Positions 8,287 through 16,467 of a stretch of DNA of 64,000 nucleotides are shown piece by piece. A model generated the notes under the pieces. That model saw nothing but the letters and a program-made list of their open reading frames with translations. It made no database searches and was not told the DNA's origin. The stretch lies in assembly GCF_002797715.1 (NCBI RefSeq), contig NZ_PGFF01000001.1, positions 434,001-498,000 on the forward strand. Reading direction: 5' to 3'. How positions within the stretch are numbered: the first letter of the stretch is position 1; each line of letters starts with the position of its first letter. Source of the DNA: Diaminobutyricimonas aerilata (GTDB taxonomy: Bacteria; Actinomycetota; Actinomycetes; Actinomycetales; Microbacteriaceae). Made by a program: the position numbers and the translations under genes.

Positions 8287-9946
8287 GTCGCCCGCCACCG
8301 ACTTCTCGGTGGCCCTGCTCGACGAATTCGTGCGTCTCGGTGTGCGCGACCTCGTGCTCTGCCCCGGTTCGCGCTCGCAAGCGCTCGCGCTCGCGGCGGC
8401 GGAGTTCGAGCGGCTCGGCGCGCTGACGCTGCACGTGCGGATCGACGAGCGGGTCGCCGGGTTCGTGGCGCTCGGTCTCGCCGCGGAATCGCGTCGACCC
8501 GTGCTCGTGGTGAGCACCTCCGGCACCGCCGTAGCGAACCTGCACCCGGCCGTGCTCGAGGCGCACCACTCCGGTGTTCCGGTGATCGTGCTGAGCGCGG
8601 ACCGGCCGGATGAGTTGCGCGGCATCGGTGCGAACCAGACGACGGAGCAGCGCGGCATCTTCGGCCCGCAGATCCCGACGACCGACGTTCCGGCGCCGAC
8701 CGGGGCGGAGCGCGAACCGGAGTACGCGGCCCGCATCGCGCGCGACGCGGTGGCGTCGGCGCGCGGCGCAGTGCACGTGAACCTGTCGTTCCGCGAACCG
8801 CTGTCGGCCGCGATCACGCTCGACGGCGTCGACACGGAGTGGACGGCCCCCGCATCCGCCACCCCGATCGAACCCGTCGCCCTCGAACCCGCGGCCGGCA
8901 CCGTCGTCGTCGCCGGACACGACGCCGGCGACGCGGCGGAACGACTCGCCCGCGAGCTGGGTGCGCCGCTGCTCGCCGAGGTGTCGAGCGGGGCCCGGTT
9001 CGGCCCGAACCTCGTCGTCGCCTATCGGGAGCTGCTCGCCGAGCCGGGGTTCGGCGACGAGGTGCGACGCGCGATCGTGGTCGGGCATCCGACGCTGAGC
9101 CGCGAGATCCCCGCTCTGCTGCACCGCCCCGACGTCGAGGTCGTCGTCGTGCGCGGGCGTACGAGCGAACCGTACGACCCGGGCCGCACCGCGCGCATCG
9201 TCGACGCGATCGCTGTGCACGGTGAGCCCGAGCGGTCCTGGGCACGCCCGTGGGTCGGACGCTGGGTCGCGGCGTCGCGGATGCTGCTCGAACAGCCCTC
9301 GACGGCACCCCCGATCGACGCGTCCCGGTCGAGCACCCCGGCCGAGCAGTCCGCCTACGCGAAGCACGTGCTCGCCGAGCTGCGCCGTCCGGTGGACCGG
9401 CGGATGCTCGTCGAGGCGGTGTGGGCAGCCACCTGGCCGCACGACCGGCTCGTGCTCGGCGCGTCACGGCTCATCCGCGAAGCCGATCGTGTTGTGCCCG
9501 GCAAGCGCATCCGCGTGCACGCCAACCGCGGTCTCGCCGGCATCGACGGCACCGTCTCGACCGCGACGGGCATCGACCTCGCTGTCGGCGCCGAACGGGA
9601 AGCGGCCGGTGCCGCTCGCGGGGTGACGCGCGTGCTGCTCGGCGACCTGACCCTGCTGCACGACCAGGGTGGGCTCGGGCTCGTGCCCGGGGAGCCGACG
9701 CCCCGACTGCAGGTCATCGTCGGGAACGACGGCGGCGGCACGATCTTCGACGGACTCGAGGTCGCGGCGAGCGCCGACACCGCCGCGCTCGAGCGGGTCA
9801 TGCTCACCCCGCAGCGGGTCGACCTCGCGGCGCTCGCCGCCGCGCACGGGTGGGAGTACCGACGCGCCGCCACCCGCAGCGAACTCGACCAGGCGCTCAC
9901 CGCATCCGAACTGCCGGTGCTCATCGAGGTGCCGCTCGAGCGCTGA
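8261..9946 (+). CDS. menD: 2-succinyl-5-enolpyruvyl-6-hydroxy-3-cyclohexene-1-carboxylate synthase MenD
   Basis: 561-residue thiamine-diphosphate enzyme that joins isochorismate and 2-oxoglutarate, the committed step to menaquinone. N-terminal part: VLCPGSRSQALALA and the IDERVAGFVALG segment with the cofactor-activating glutamate. Middle: SADRPDELRGIGANQTT. C-terminal cofactor site: LLGDLTLLHDQGGLGL and VGNDGGGTIF. The ATG at 8261 lies inside the upstream gene; no other start fits before the conserved region. Length agrees with the family. Confidence 0.93.
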   Translation: MTRPRPRSESPATDFSVALLDEFVRLGVRDLVLCPGSRSQALALAAAEFERLGALTLHVRIDERVAGFVALGLAAESRRPVLVVSTSGTAVANLHPAVLEAHHSGVPVIVLSADRPDELRGIGANQTTEQRGIFGPQIPTTDVPAPTGAEREPEYAARIARDAVASARGAVHVNLSFREPLSAAITLDGVDTEWTAPASATPIEPVALEPAAGTVVVAGHDAGDAAERLARELGAPLLAEVSSGARFGPNLVVAYRELLAEPGFGDEVRRAIVVGHPTLSREIPALLHRPDVEVVVVRGRTSEPYDPGRTARIVDAIAVHGEPERSWARPWVGRWVAASRMLLEQPSTAPPIDASRSSTPAEQSAYAKHVLAELRRPVDRRMLVEAVWAATWPHDRLVLGASRLIREADRVVPGKRIRVHANRGLAGIDGTVSTATGIDLAVGAEREAAGAARGVTRVLLGDLTLLHDQGGLGLVPGEPTPRLQVIVGNDGGGTIFDGLEVAASADTAALERVMLTPQRVDLAALAAAHGWEYRRAATRSELDQALTASELPVLIEVPLER

Positions 9947-9974
9947 CCCGTGCTCCTCGTCGTGCCTCAACGCT

Positions 9975-10030
9975 GAGTTGCGGACAACTGCGGGAACGCG
10001 GGCCGGGATTCCCGCACTTCTCCGCAACTC
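9975..10030. repeat. Dispersed palindrome, copy 1
   Basis: Two 22-nt arms (9975-9996 and 10009-10030) pair with two mismatches around a 12-nt loop. The arms start GAGTTGCGGA and end TGCGGGAA. A near-identical but perfect version is at 27022-27081. It lies between menD and ppk2, where it could form an RNA hairpin that ends or separates transcripts, but it has no T-run and the repetition suggests a REP-like element. Confidence 0.75.
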
Positions 10031-10120
10031 ACGGGAGGGTGAGTCGGGGCGCGCCGGCGGGAGTCGCGCGCCCGCTGGGAATCGATGCGCCGACGCGAGC
10101 GCCAGGGCTAGCGTGACCGC

Positions 10121-10945
10121 ATGTTGGATGAACTGCGTGTGCGCCCCGGCCTCGACCTCGCCCGAATCGACCCGCACTCGACCCCCGGCTGGACGGACGG
10201 CCGCGCCGCCGCGGAGCAGACGATGCACGACCAGCTCGACGAGCTGTCGGAGCTGCAGGAGAAACTGTTCGCCCACGGCCGGCAGGGCGGCACCCGGCGG
10301 GTGCTGCTCGTGCTGCAGGCGATGGACACGGCCGGAAAGGGCGGAGTGGTGCGGCACGTCGTCGGTGCGGTCGATCCGCAGGGCGTGCGCATCGCGTCGT
10401 TCGGGGCGCCGACACCGGAGGAACTCGAACACGACTTCCTCTGGCGCATCCGGGCCCAGCTACCGCAGGCGGGCAAGATCGGCGTCTTCGACCGCTCGCA
10501 CTACGAAGACCTGCTCGTGCCGGCGGTGCGGCAGGGACGCTCCGAGGACGAGCTCGCCGACCGCGTCACCGCCATCCGGGACTTCGAGGCCGAGCTCGCC
10601 GCCGAGGGCACCGTCGTGCGCAAGGTGATGCTGCACATCTCGCGCGACGAGCAGAAGGAGCGACTGCGCAAGCGGCTCGAGCGCGCCGACAAGCACTGGA
10701 AGTACAACCCGCACGACCTCGAGGACCGGGCCCGGTGGGACCGCTTCCAGGCCGCGTACCGCTGGATGCTGCAGGCGACGGATGCGGACGAGGCCCCCTG
10801 GTACGTCGTGCCGGCCGATCGCAAGTGGTTCGCCCGCTTCGCCGTGCACACGATCCTGCTCGAGGCGCTGCGCGGTCTCGACCTCGACTGGCCCGAGGCG
10901 GACTTCGACGTGGAGGCAGAGAAGCGCCGTCTCGAGGCGAGCTGA
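10121..10945 (+). CDS. ppk2: Polyphosphate kinase 2 family protein
   Basis: 274-residue PPK2-type kinase, which transfers phosphate between polyphosphate and nucleoside phosphates. Walker A-like LQAMDTAGKGG, the lid region, and Walker B-like GVFDRSHYEDLLV with RxxE-type partners are present, as is the C-terminal WYVVPADRKWFAR motif typical of the family. A TAGCGT -10 box at 10109-10114 is 6 nt from ATG, so the transcript is leaderless. Direction of catalysis and preferred nucleotide cannot be told from the sequence. It interrupts the menaquinone genes but has no obvious link to them. Confidence 0.9.
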   Translation: MLDELRVRPGLDLARIDPHSTPGWTDGRAAAEQTMHDQLDELSELQEKLFAHGRQGGTRRVLLVLQAMDTAGKGGVVRHVVGAVDPQGVRIASFGAPTPEELEHDFLWRIRAQLPQAGKIGVFDRSHYEDLLVPAVRQGRSEDELADRVTAIRDFEAELAAEGTVVRKVMLHISRDEQKERLRKRLERADKHWKYNPHDLEDRARWDRFQAAYRWMLQATDADEAPWYVVPADRKWFARFAVHTILLEALRGLDLDWPEADFDVEAEKRRLEAS

Positions 10946-10963
10946 CCCGTTCCCTGCGCCCGT

Positions 10964-11159
10964 CGTTCCCTGAGCTTGTCGAAGGGAACTGTCGTGCGAC
11001 TCGCTTCGACGGGCTCAGCGGGCGTGTCCGTTCCCTGAGCTTGTCGAAGGGAACTGTCGTACGACTCGCTTCGACGGGTTCAGCGAGCGTGCCCCGTTCC
11101 CTGAGCTTGTCGAAGGGAACTGTCGTGCGACTCGCTTCGACAGGCTCTGCGGGCGTGCC
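10964..11159. repeat. Three tandem 65-66 bp palindromic repeats
   Basis: Units 10964-11028, 11029-11094 and 11095-11159 differ at only a few positions. Each holds its own inverted repeat: CTGAGCTTGTCGAAG and, about 20 nt later, CTTCGACGGGCTCAG. A related single copy is at 16391-16450. This TGAGC..GTCGAAG palindrome looks like a REP/BIME-type intergenic element. Here it lies between the convergent ppk2 and menF genes, where it could also act as a bidirectional terminator. Confidence 0.85.
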
Positions 11160-11175
11160 GCTCAGCGAGCGCGGG

Positions 11176-12432
11176 TCAGGCGAGGGCGTCGAGCACCGGG
11201 CGGAACTTGAGGCTCGTCTCCGCGAGCTCGCGTTCCGGTACCGACTCGGCGACGATCCCCGCCCCGGCGAACGCCGTGACCATGCCGTCGTCGGAGAGCT
11301 GCGCCCCGCGCAGCGCGATCGCCCAGTCGCCGTCGCCCTCCTCGTCGACCCAGCCGACCGGTCCGGCATAGCGACCGCGGTCGTGCCGTTCGAGGTCCGC
11401 GATCGTCCGCAGGGCCACCTCGCGCGGAGAGCCGGCGACCGCGGCGGTCGGATGCAGTGCGGCGACGAGGTCGAGCACCGTCGCGCTACCGGCGAGGGTG
11501 CCCTCGACGTCGCTCGCGAGGTGCCACAGGTTCGGCAGCTTGAGAGTGAACGGCTGCTCGCTCGCCGCGACGCCGGTGCTGAACGGACGCAGCGCGCCGA
11601 GCACGCTGCGCAGCGCGTAGCCGTGCTCGCCGAGGTCCTTGCTCGAGGTGGCGAGCGCGGTCGCCCGCGCGCGATCGGCCGCCGCGTCCTCACCTCGGGC
11701 GGTGCTGCCCGCGAGTACCCGGGCGGTGACGGTGCGGTTGTGCACGCTCACGAGCGTCTCGGGGCTCGAGCCGAACAGGCCGTCGACGGCGTGGGTCCAG
11801 GTGTCCGGGTAGGCGGTGGCGAGGGAGGCGAGCACGGCCCGGCGGTCGGCGGTGTCGGGCAGCCGACCGGTCAGCGACCGGGCGAGCACGACCTTGCTGA
11901 GCTCGCCCGAGCGGATGCGGTCGACGGCCTCGCCGACGGCCGCGACGAATCCCTCGGGCGAGGGTGTCCCGGCGGAGAGTCGCACGGCGCCGGCCGAGCC
12001 GATCGGCCGCGGACGCGACGACGCGTATCCGCCGCCCCCGGAGACCTCGGTCACCCAGCACACGCCCTCGCGACGCCCGAACAGCATCCGCGGCACGACG
12101 AGCACGCTCGACTCGGCCGAGTGGTCGGCGAACGCGAAACTGCCGAACGCGATGAGGCCGGATCCGGCGCGACGCACCTGGTCGTCGATGGTCGCGGTGG
12201 CGACGACGCGGCGCCAGGCGTCCGCGGCATCCGATATGCGGCGCGGGCCGTGGAACTCCAGCCGCAGCGCCTCACCCACCCCGACGATGCCGTCGCCGCG
12301 ACGCAGGAACACCAGCGGATGCCGCGGGTCGGCGTAGGGGAGCAGATCGTCGATCTCATCGCACGGCCGCGACCTCGCGGTGAGGGCCGGCAGGTGCAGG
12401 TCGGTGAGCGTCGACACGGGGGAGTTGCTCAC
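11176..12432 (-). CDS. menF: Isochorismate synthase (chorismate-binding enzyme)
   Basis: 418-residue enzyme turning chorismate into isochorismate, the first menaquinone step. The C-terminal chorismate-binding domain shows KVVLARSLTG, the FGSSPETLVS segment, AGSTARGED, LHPTAAVAGSPR and a C-terminal GAGIV with the metal-binding glutamates nearby. The N-terminal 150 residues are the variable part. The initial ATG lies in a short gap from the divergent menG gene. EntC-type siderophore enzymes look alike, but no siderophore genes are visible while menD, menE and menG are, so the menaquinone role is preferred. Confidence 0.88.
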   Translation of the reverse strand: MSNSPVSTLTDLHLPALTARSRPCDEIDDLLPYADPRHPLVFLRRGDGIVGVGEALRLEFHGPRRISDAADAWRRVVATATIDDQVRRAGSGLIAFGSFAFADHSAESSVLVVPRMLFGRREGVCWVTEVSGGGGYASSRPRPIGSAGAVRLSAGTPSPEGFVAAVGEAVDRIRSGELSKVVLARSLTGRLPDTADRRAVLASLATAYPDTWTHAVDGLFGSSPETLVSVHNRTVTARVLAGSTARGEDAAADRARATALATSSKDLGEHGYALRSVLGALRPFSTGVAASEQPFTLKLPNLWHLASDVEGTLAGSATVLDLVAALHPTAAVAGSPREVALRTIADLERHDRGRYAGPVGWVDEEGDGDWAIALRGAQLSDDGMVTAFAGAGIVAESVPERELAETSLKFRPVLDALA

Positions 12433-12502
12433 CCCTTCACCCTACGCCGGGGCACAGGCCCCTCCCCGCGCGGAACCTGGGCGCCGACTAGACTGGATCG
12501 TT

Positions 12503-13255
12503 GTGAGCCGCGCCGACATGAACAAGCGACCCGAGCAGGTCGCGGGCATGTTCGATGGGGTCGCCCGGGGATACGACCGCACGAACAATCTGCTGTCGAT
12601 GGGCAACGCGCCGCTCTGGCGCATCGCCACCGTCAAGGCGGTCGAACCGCAGCCGGGTCAGCGCATTCTCGACCTCGCCGCCGGCACCGGCACGAGCAGC
12701 GCCGCCCTCGCGCGCACCGGGGCGACCGTCGTCGGCGTCGACATCTCGCCCGGGATGATCGCCGAGGCCCGCGAGCGTCACCCGCAGCTGGAGTTCGTCG
12801 AAGCGAACGCCGAGAAGCTGCCGTTCGGCGACGACGAGTTCGACGCCGTCACGATCAGCTTCGGGCTGCGCAACGTCGAGCATCCGCGCACCGCGCTCGC
12901 CGAGATGTTCCGCGTCATGAAGCCCGGCGGACGGCTCGTCGTGTGCGAGTTCTCCCGCCCGCCGATCGCGCCCGTCCGTGCCGGCTACCACGCCTACCTG
13001 CGCTGGGTGATGCCGCGCGTCGTCGGCGCCACGAGCACCAACCCCGACGCCTACGGGTACCTCCGCGAGTCGATCGAGCAGTGGCCCGACCAGGCGACGC
13101 TGAGCCAGTGGATCCGCGGTGTCGGGTTCACCCGCGTCGCCCACCGCAACCTCACCGCGGGGGTGGTCGCGCTGCACCGCGGACACAAGCCGCAGGACCA
13201 GACGATCCTCGCTGCGGCCAAGCGCCGCCGCCAGCGGCGTCCGCGACCGGAGTGA
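12503..13255 (+). CDS. menG: Demethylmenaquinone methyltransferase
   Basis: 250-residue SAM-dependent methyltransferase of the UbiE/MenG family, the last step of menaquinone synthesis. The family signatures are clear: YDRTNNLLSMG near the N-terminus, SAM motif LDLAAGTGTSS, the VDISPGMI loop, SFGLRNVEHP and the MKPGGRLVVCEFS strand. GTG 12503 is chosen because TAGACT at 12489-12494 is 8 nt upstream, fitting a leaderless start; ATG 12518 is the alternative. Followed 2 nt later by the polyprenyl synthase gene, forming a two-gene unit. Confidence 0.93.
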   Translation: MSRADMNKRPEQVAGMFDGVARGYDRTNNLLSMGNAPLWRIATVKAVEPQPGQRILDLAAGTGTSSAALARTGATVVGVDISPGMIAEARERHPQLEFVEANAEKLPFGDDEFDAVTISFGLRNVEHPRTALAEMFRVMKPGGRLVVCEFSRPPIAPVRAGYHAYLRWVMPRVVGATSTNPDAYGYLRESIEQWPDQATLSQWIRGVGFTRVAHRNLTAGVVALHRGHKPQDQTILAAAKRRRQRRPRPE

Positions 13256-13257
13256 CC

Positions 13258-14349
13258 ATGACCACCACCCCCTCCGGCCCTCGGGGACGGCGCAGCAACA
13301 CGCTGACCTCGTCGCTCGGTCTCGGCGAGAAACTGTTCGCCTCGAGCGAGGAGCGACGCTTCGCCGCCGCGATCGAGCAGGGCCTCGACGAGGTCGAGGT
13401 CGGACTCCTCGAGGTCACGCGGTTCGCCGACGACCTCGCGGATGTGACCAGCCGCTACCTGCTCGAGGCGGGCGGCAAGCGGGTGCGGCCGGTGCTCACC
13501 CTGCTCACCGCGCAGCTCGGGGAGGGCAACAACCCCGACGTCATCGTCGCCGCGCAGACGGTGGAGATCACCCACCTCGCCTCGCTCTACCACGACGACG
13601 TCATGGACGAGGCGGAGCTGCGCCGCGGCGTGCCCTCCGCGCAGAACGTGTGGGGCAACTCGGTCGCCATCCTCACCGGCGACCTGCTCTTCGCCCGCGC
13701 GAGCGTGCTCATCTCCTCGCTCGGCGAGCGCGCCATCGCGATGCACGCCGCCACCTTCGAGCGCCTCGTGCTCGGCCAGCTGCACGAGACGATCGGCCCC
13801 CGCGACGGTGAGGACCCGATCGAGCACTACCTGCAGGTGCTCGCCGACAAGACCGGATCGCTCATCGCGACCGCCGCCGAGGTCGGGTTGGTGTTCTCGA
13901 ACGCCCCGGAGGAGTACCGCGCCCCGCTGTCGGCGTTCGGGGAGCGGATCGGCGTCGCCTTCCAGCTCGTCGACGACATCATCGACCTCTCCGCCCGCAC
14001 CGACGAGACCGGCAAGACCGCCGGCACGGATCTGCTCGCGGGTGTCTCCACCCTGCCGCTGCTCTACCTGCGGCGCGCGGCCGTCGACGACGACGAGGCC
14101 GCCGCGCTGCTCGCGAGCATCGAGGCCGAGGTCGACGCCGCGTTCGCCGGCGACCCGGACGCCCCGCCGAGCGTTGCGTTCCAGGAGGCGGTCGCGCGGT
14201 TGCGCGAACACCCAGTGACCGCCGCTACCCTGGCCGAGGCGCACCGCTGGGCTCGGGACGCGGTCGACGCGCTCGCCCCGCTCCCCGACGGTCCGGTGAA
14301 GAAGGCGCTCACGCGCTTCGCCGAGAGCATCGTCGAACGCAGCAGCTGA
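13258..14349 (+). CDS. Polyprenyl diphosphate synthase (menaquinone side chain)
   Basis: 363-residue trans-prenyltransferase. First Asp-rich motif LYHDDVMDEAELRRG, the GGKRVRP substrate site, and second motif QLVDDIIDLS are all intact. The residues before the first Asp-rich motif, LASLYH, lack a bulky aromatic at the usual chain-stop position, which suggests a long product such as hepta- to decaprenyl diphosphate, but chain length cannot be fixed. ATG 13258 follows the menG stop by 2 nt. It would feed MenA with the isoprenoid tail. Confidence 0.9.
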   Translation: MTTTPSGPRGRRSNTLTSSLGLGEKLFASSEERRFAAAIEQGLDEVEVGLLEVTRFADDLADVTSRYLLEAGGKRVRPVLTLLTAQLGEGNNPDVIVAAQTVEITHLASLYHDDVMDEAELRRGVPSAQNVWGNSVAILTGDLLFARASVLISSLGERAIAMHAATFERLVLGQLHETIGPRDGEDPIEHYLQVLADKTGSLIATAAEVGLVFSNAPEEYRAPLSAFGERIGVAFQLVDDIIDLSARTDETGKTAGTDLLAGVSTLPLLYLRRAAVDDDEAAALLASIEAEVDAAFAGDPDAPPSVAFQEAVARLREHPVTAATLAEAHRWARDAVDALAPLPDGPVKKALTRFAESIVERSS

Positions 14350-14404
14350 CGACCCGCGTCATCCGCTGCCTGGCCGCGCTGCGCCGCGCAACGAAAGAGG
14401 AAGT

Positions 14405-15760
14405 ATGACCAAGCTGCGACTCGCCATCGTGGGAGCCGGGCCCGCCGGCATCTACGCCGCCGACATCCTGCTCAAGCAGGAGAAGGCGTTCGACGTGTCG
14501 ATCGACCTGTTCGAGCAGCTGCCGGCCCCGTACGGACTCGTGCGGTACGGCGTCGCCCCGGACCACCCCCGCATCAAGGGCATCATCGGCGCGCTGCGCG
14601 AGGTGCTCGACCGCGGCGACATCCGCATCTTCGGCAACGTGCTCTACGGTCGCGACATCACCCTCGACGACCTCAAGAAGCACTACAACGCGGTCATCTT
14701 CGCGACCGGTGCCGTGCGCGACGCCGACCTCGACATCCCGGGCATCGACCTCGAGGGCAGCTACGGGGCGGCCGAATTCGTCAGCTGGTACGACGGGCAC
14801 CCCGACTTCCCGCGCGAATGGCCGCTCGAGGCGCAGAGCGTCGCGGTGATCGGCAACGGCAACGTCGCCCTCGACGTCGCCCGCATGCTGGCCAAGCACG
14901 CCGACGACCTGCTGCCGACCGAGATCCCCACCAACGTGTACGAGGGGCTCAAGAAGTCGCCGGTCACCGACGTGCATGTGTTCGGCCGCCGCGGTCCGAT
15001 GCAGGTGAAGTTCACCCCGCTCGAACTGCGCGAGCTCGGCGAACTGCGTGACGTCGACATGATCGTCTACGACGAGGACTTCGACTACGACGAGGCCTCG
15101 CGCAACGCCATCTCGAGCAACAAGCAGGTCTTCGTGATCGACAAGGTGCTCACGCAGTGGCGTCAGCGCGAGACCGGGCAGGCCAGCCGGCGACTGCACC
15201 TGCACTTCTTCGCCCGCCCGGCCGAGGTGCTCGGCGAGGACGGCAAGGTCGTCGCGTTCCGCTACGAACGCACCGAACCGGATGGGGCGGGCGGCGTGCG
15301 CGGGACCGGCGAGTTCCGCGAGGTGCCGGTTCAGGCCGTGTATCGCGCGGTCGGCTACTTCGGTTCGCCGCTCGACGGCATCCCCTTCGACGACCGGCAC
15401 GGCGTCATCCCGAACCACGAGGGCCAGGTGCTCGGCGACGACAACCAGCCGATGCCGGGCCTCTACGCGACGGGCTGGATCAAGCGCGGACCGGTGGGTC
15501 TCATCGGGCACACCAAGTCCGACGCGATGGAGACGGTCAGGCACGTCATCAACGACCAGGCGAGCTGGTGGACGCCGGAGCACCCGGACGAGGCCTCCGT
15601 GGAGGCCCTGCTCACCGAGCGCGGCGTCGACTTCACGACCCTCGACGGCTGGCACGCGCTCGACGAGCACGAGCTCGGTCTCGGTGCCGCCGAGGGCCGC
15701 ACCCGCATCAAGGTCGTGCCGCGCGAGGAGATGGTCGCCATCTCGAACCGGCGCGCCTGA
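14405..15760 (+). CDS. FAD-dependent ferredoxin-NADP+ reductase (FprA-like)
   Basis: 451-residue flavoprotein of the adrenodoxin-reductase/FprA group, moving electrons between NADPH and ferredoxin. FAD motif IVGAGPAGIYAAD at the start, YGLVRYGVAPDHP, the NADP-binding motif IGNGNVALDVARML, FGRRGP, and the C-terminal GWIKRGPVGLIGHTKSDA are all typical. GAGGAAGT lies 5 nt before ATG. It follows the prenyl synthase by 55 nt; whether its reductase function relates to quinone synthesis is unknown. Confidence 0.92.
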   Translation: MTKLRLAIVGAGPAGIYAADILLKQEKAFDVSIDLFEQLPAPYGLVRYGVAPDHPRIKGIIGALREVLDRGDIRIFGNVLYGRDITLDDLKKHYNAVIFATGAVRDADLDIPGIDLEGSYGAAEFVSWYDGHPDFPREWPLEAQSVAVIGNGNVALDVARMLAKHADDLLPTEIPTNVYEGLKKSPVTDVHVFGRRGPMQVKFTPLELRELGELRDVDMIVYDEDFDYDEASRNAISSNKQVFVIDKVLTQWRQRETGQASRRLHLHFFARPAEVLGEDGKVVAFRYERTEPDGAGGVRGTGEFREVPVQAVYRAVGYFGSPLDGIPFDDRHGVIPNHEGQVLGDDNQPMPGLYATGWIKRGPVGLIGHTKSDAMETVRHVINDQASWWTPEHPDEASVEALLTERGVDFTTLDGWHALDEHELGLGAAEGRTRIKVVPREEMVAISNRRA

Positions 15761-15838
15761 CCGCTCGTGTTTGGTTTGGCGCGACCGCCGCGGCGGCGGC
15801 GGAACACCGCCGCGCCTCGGCGGTGGGATGATCGGGGA

Positions 15839-16381
15839 ATGCACGCAGAACGGGGACCGGTCCAGCCGCCGGCCCTGCCGTCGCCCGACGAGGTGGCGGC
15901 GCAGTTCGGCGCGCCGCTGTTCACCTTCGTCGCGCAACCGCGCCTGGCGGAGTGGGCCATCAACGCCGAGCGCACCGACGGGACGATCGACACGGTCGCG
16001 GTGCTGTACTGGTACTTCGACGACCCGCACGCGCCCGCCTATCGCGACTCGCTGTGGGAGGCGGTGCGCACTGCTCGCCCGCGCGACCCGCAGCCCTCGC
16101 TCGCCGAGGCGACCGCGCGGCACCTCGAGCACGTCATCCGCAACGTCGGTGGCCGCCCCGAGCACATGAGCCTCGAGGAGTGGATGCGCTGGAACCCCCT
16201 GCCCGCTGTGCACGACGTGCGCGACACGACCCTCGTGGTGAACGGCGCGCACCGTCCGGCCGTGACGATCGAGCTGCCCCGCTGGGTCGGCTACGGCACG
16301 ATCATCGGCGACAGCACGGTCACGGTCGCCGGCGACCGCGCGAAGCTCGACACGATCGACCTGGCCCTCGTGGAGCGCTGA
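15839..16381 (+). CDS. Hypothetical protein
   Basis: 180-residue soluble protein that I do not recognise. It has no signal peptide or membrane helix. Features: an N-terminal Pro-rich start, a central mixed region with VAVLYWYFDDPHAP, and a C-terminal beta-rich part (TTLVVNGAHRP ... VGYGTIIGDSTVTVAG). ATG 15839 is preferred over an upstream frame extension because the extension is a low-complexity GC-rich stretch containing an inverted repeat, and a GGGGA sequence lies just before it. Codon use is like its neighbours. Confidence 0.6.
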   Translation: MHAERGPVQPPALPSPDEVAAQFGAPLFTFVAQPRLAEWAINAERTDGTIDTVAVLYWYFDDPHAPAYRDSLWEAVRTARPRDPQPSLAEATARHLEHVIRNVGGRPEHMSLEEWMRWNPLPAVHDVRDTTLVVNGAHRPAVTIELPRWVGYGTIIGDSTVTVAGDRAKLDTIDLALVER

Positions 16382-16390
16382 CCCGGCCTC

Positions 16391-16450
16391 GCTCGCTGAG
16401 CCTGTCGAAGCGGGTCGTACGGCGGTTCCCTTCGACGGGCTCAGGGAACG
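16391..16450. repeat. REP-like palindrome, single copy
   Basis: CTGAGCCTGTCGAAG (16396-16410) and CTTCGACGGGCTCAG (16430-16444) form an inverted repeat with a 19-nt loop. The same two arms make up each unit of the tandem array at 10964-11159, though the linker between them differs. It lies between convergent genes and could serve as a terminator on both strands. Confidence 0.75.
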
Positions 16451-16467
16451 GCGCCGCATCCGACGGT

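Noticed and set aside
10964-11159. CRISPR-like array
   Set aside because: The units abut each other with no unique spacers and are internally palindromic, so this is a REP-type tandem repeat.
10735-13257. Long open frame leading into the prenyl synthase
   Set aside because: The part before 13258 is antisense to menF and out of frame with menG; only the synthase part is real.
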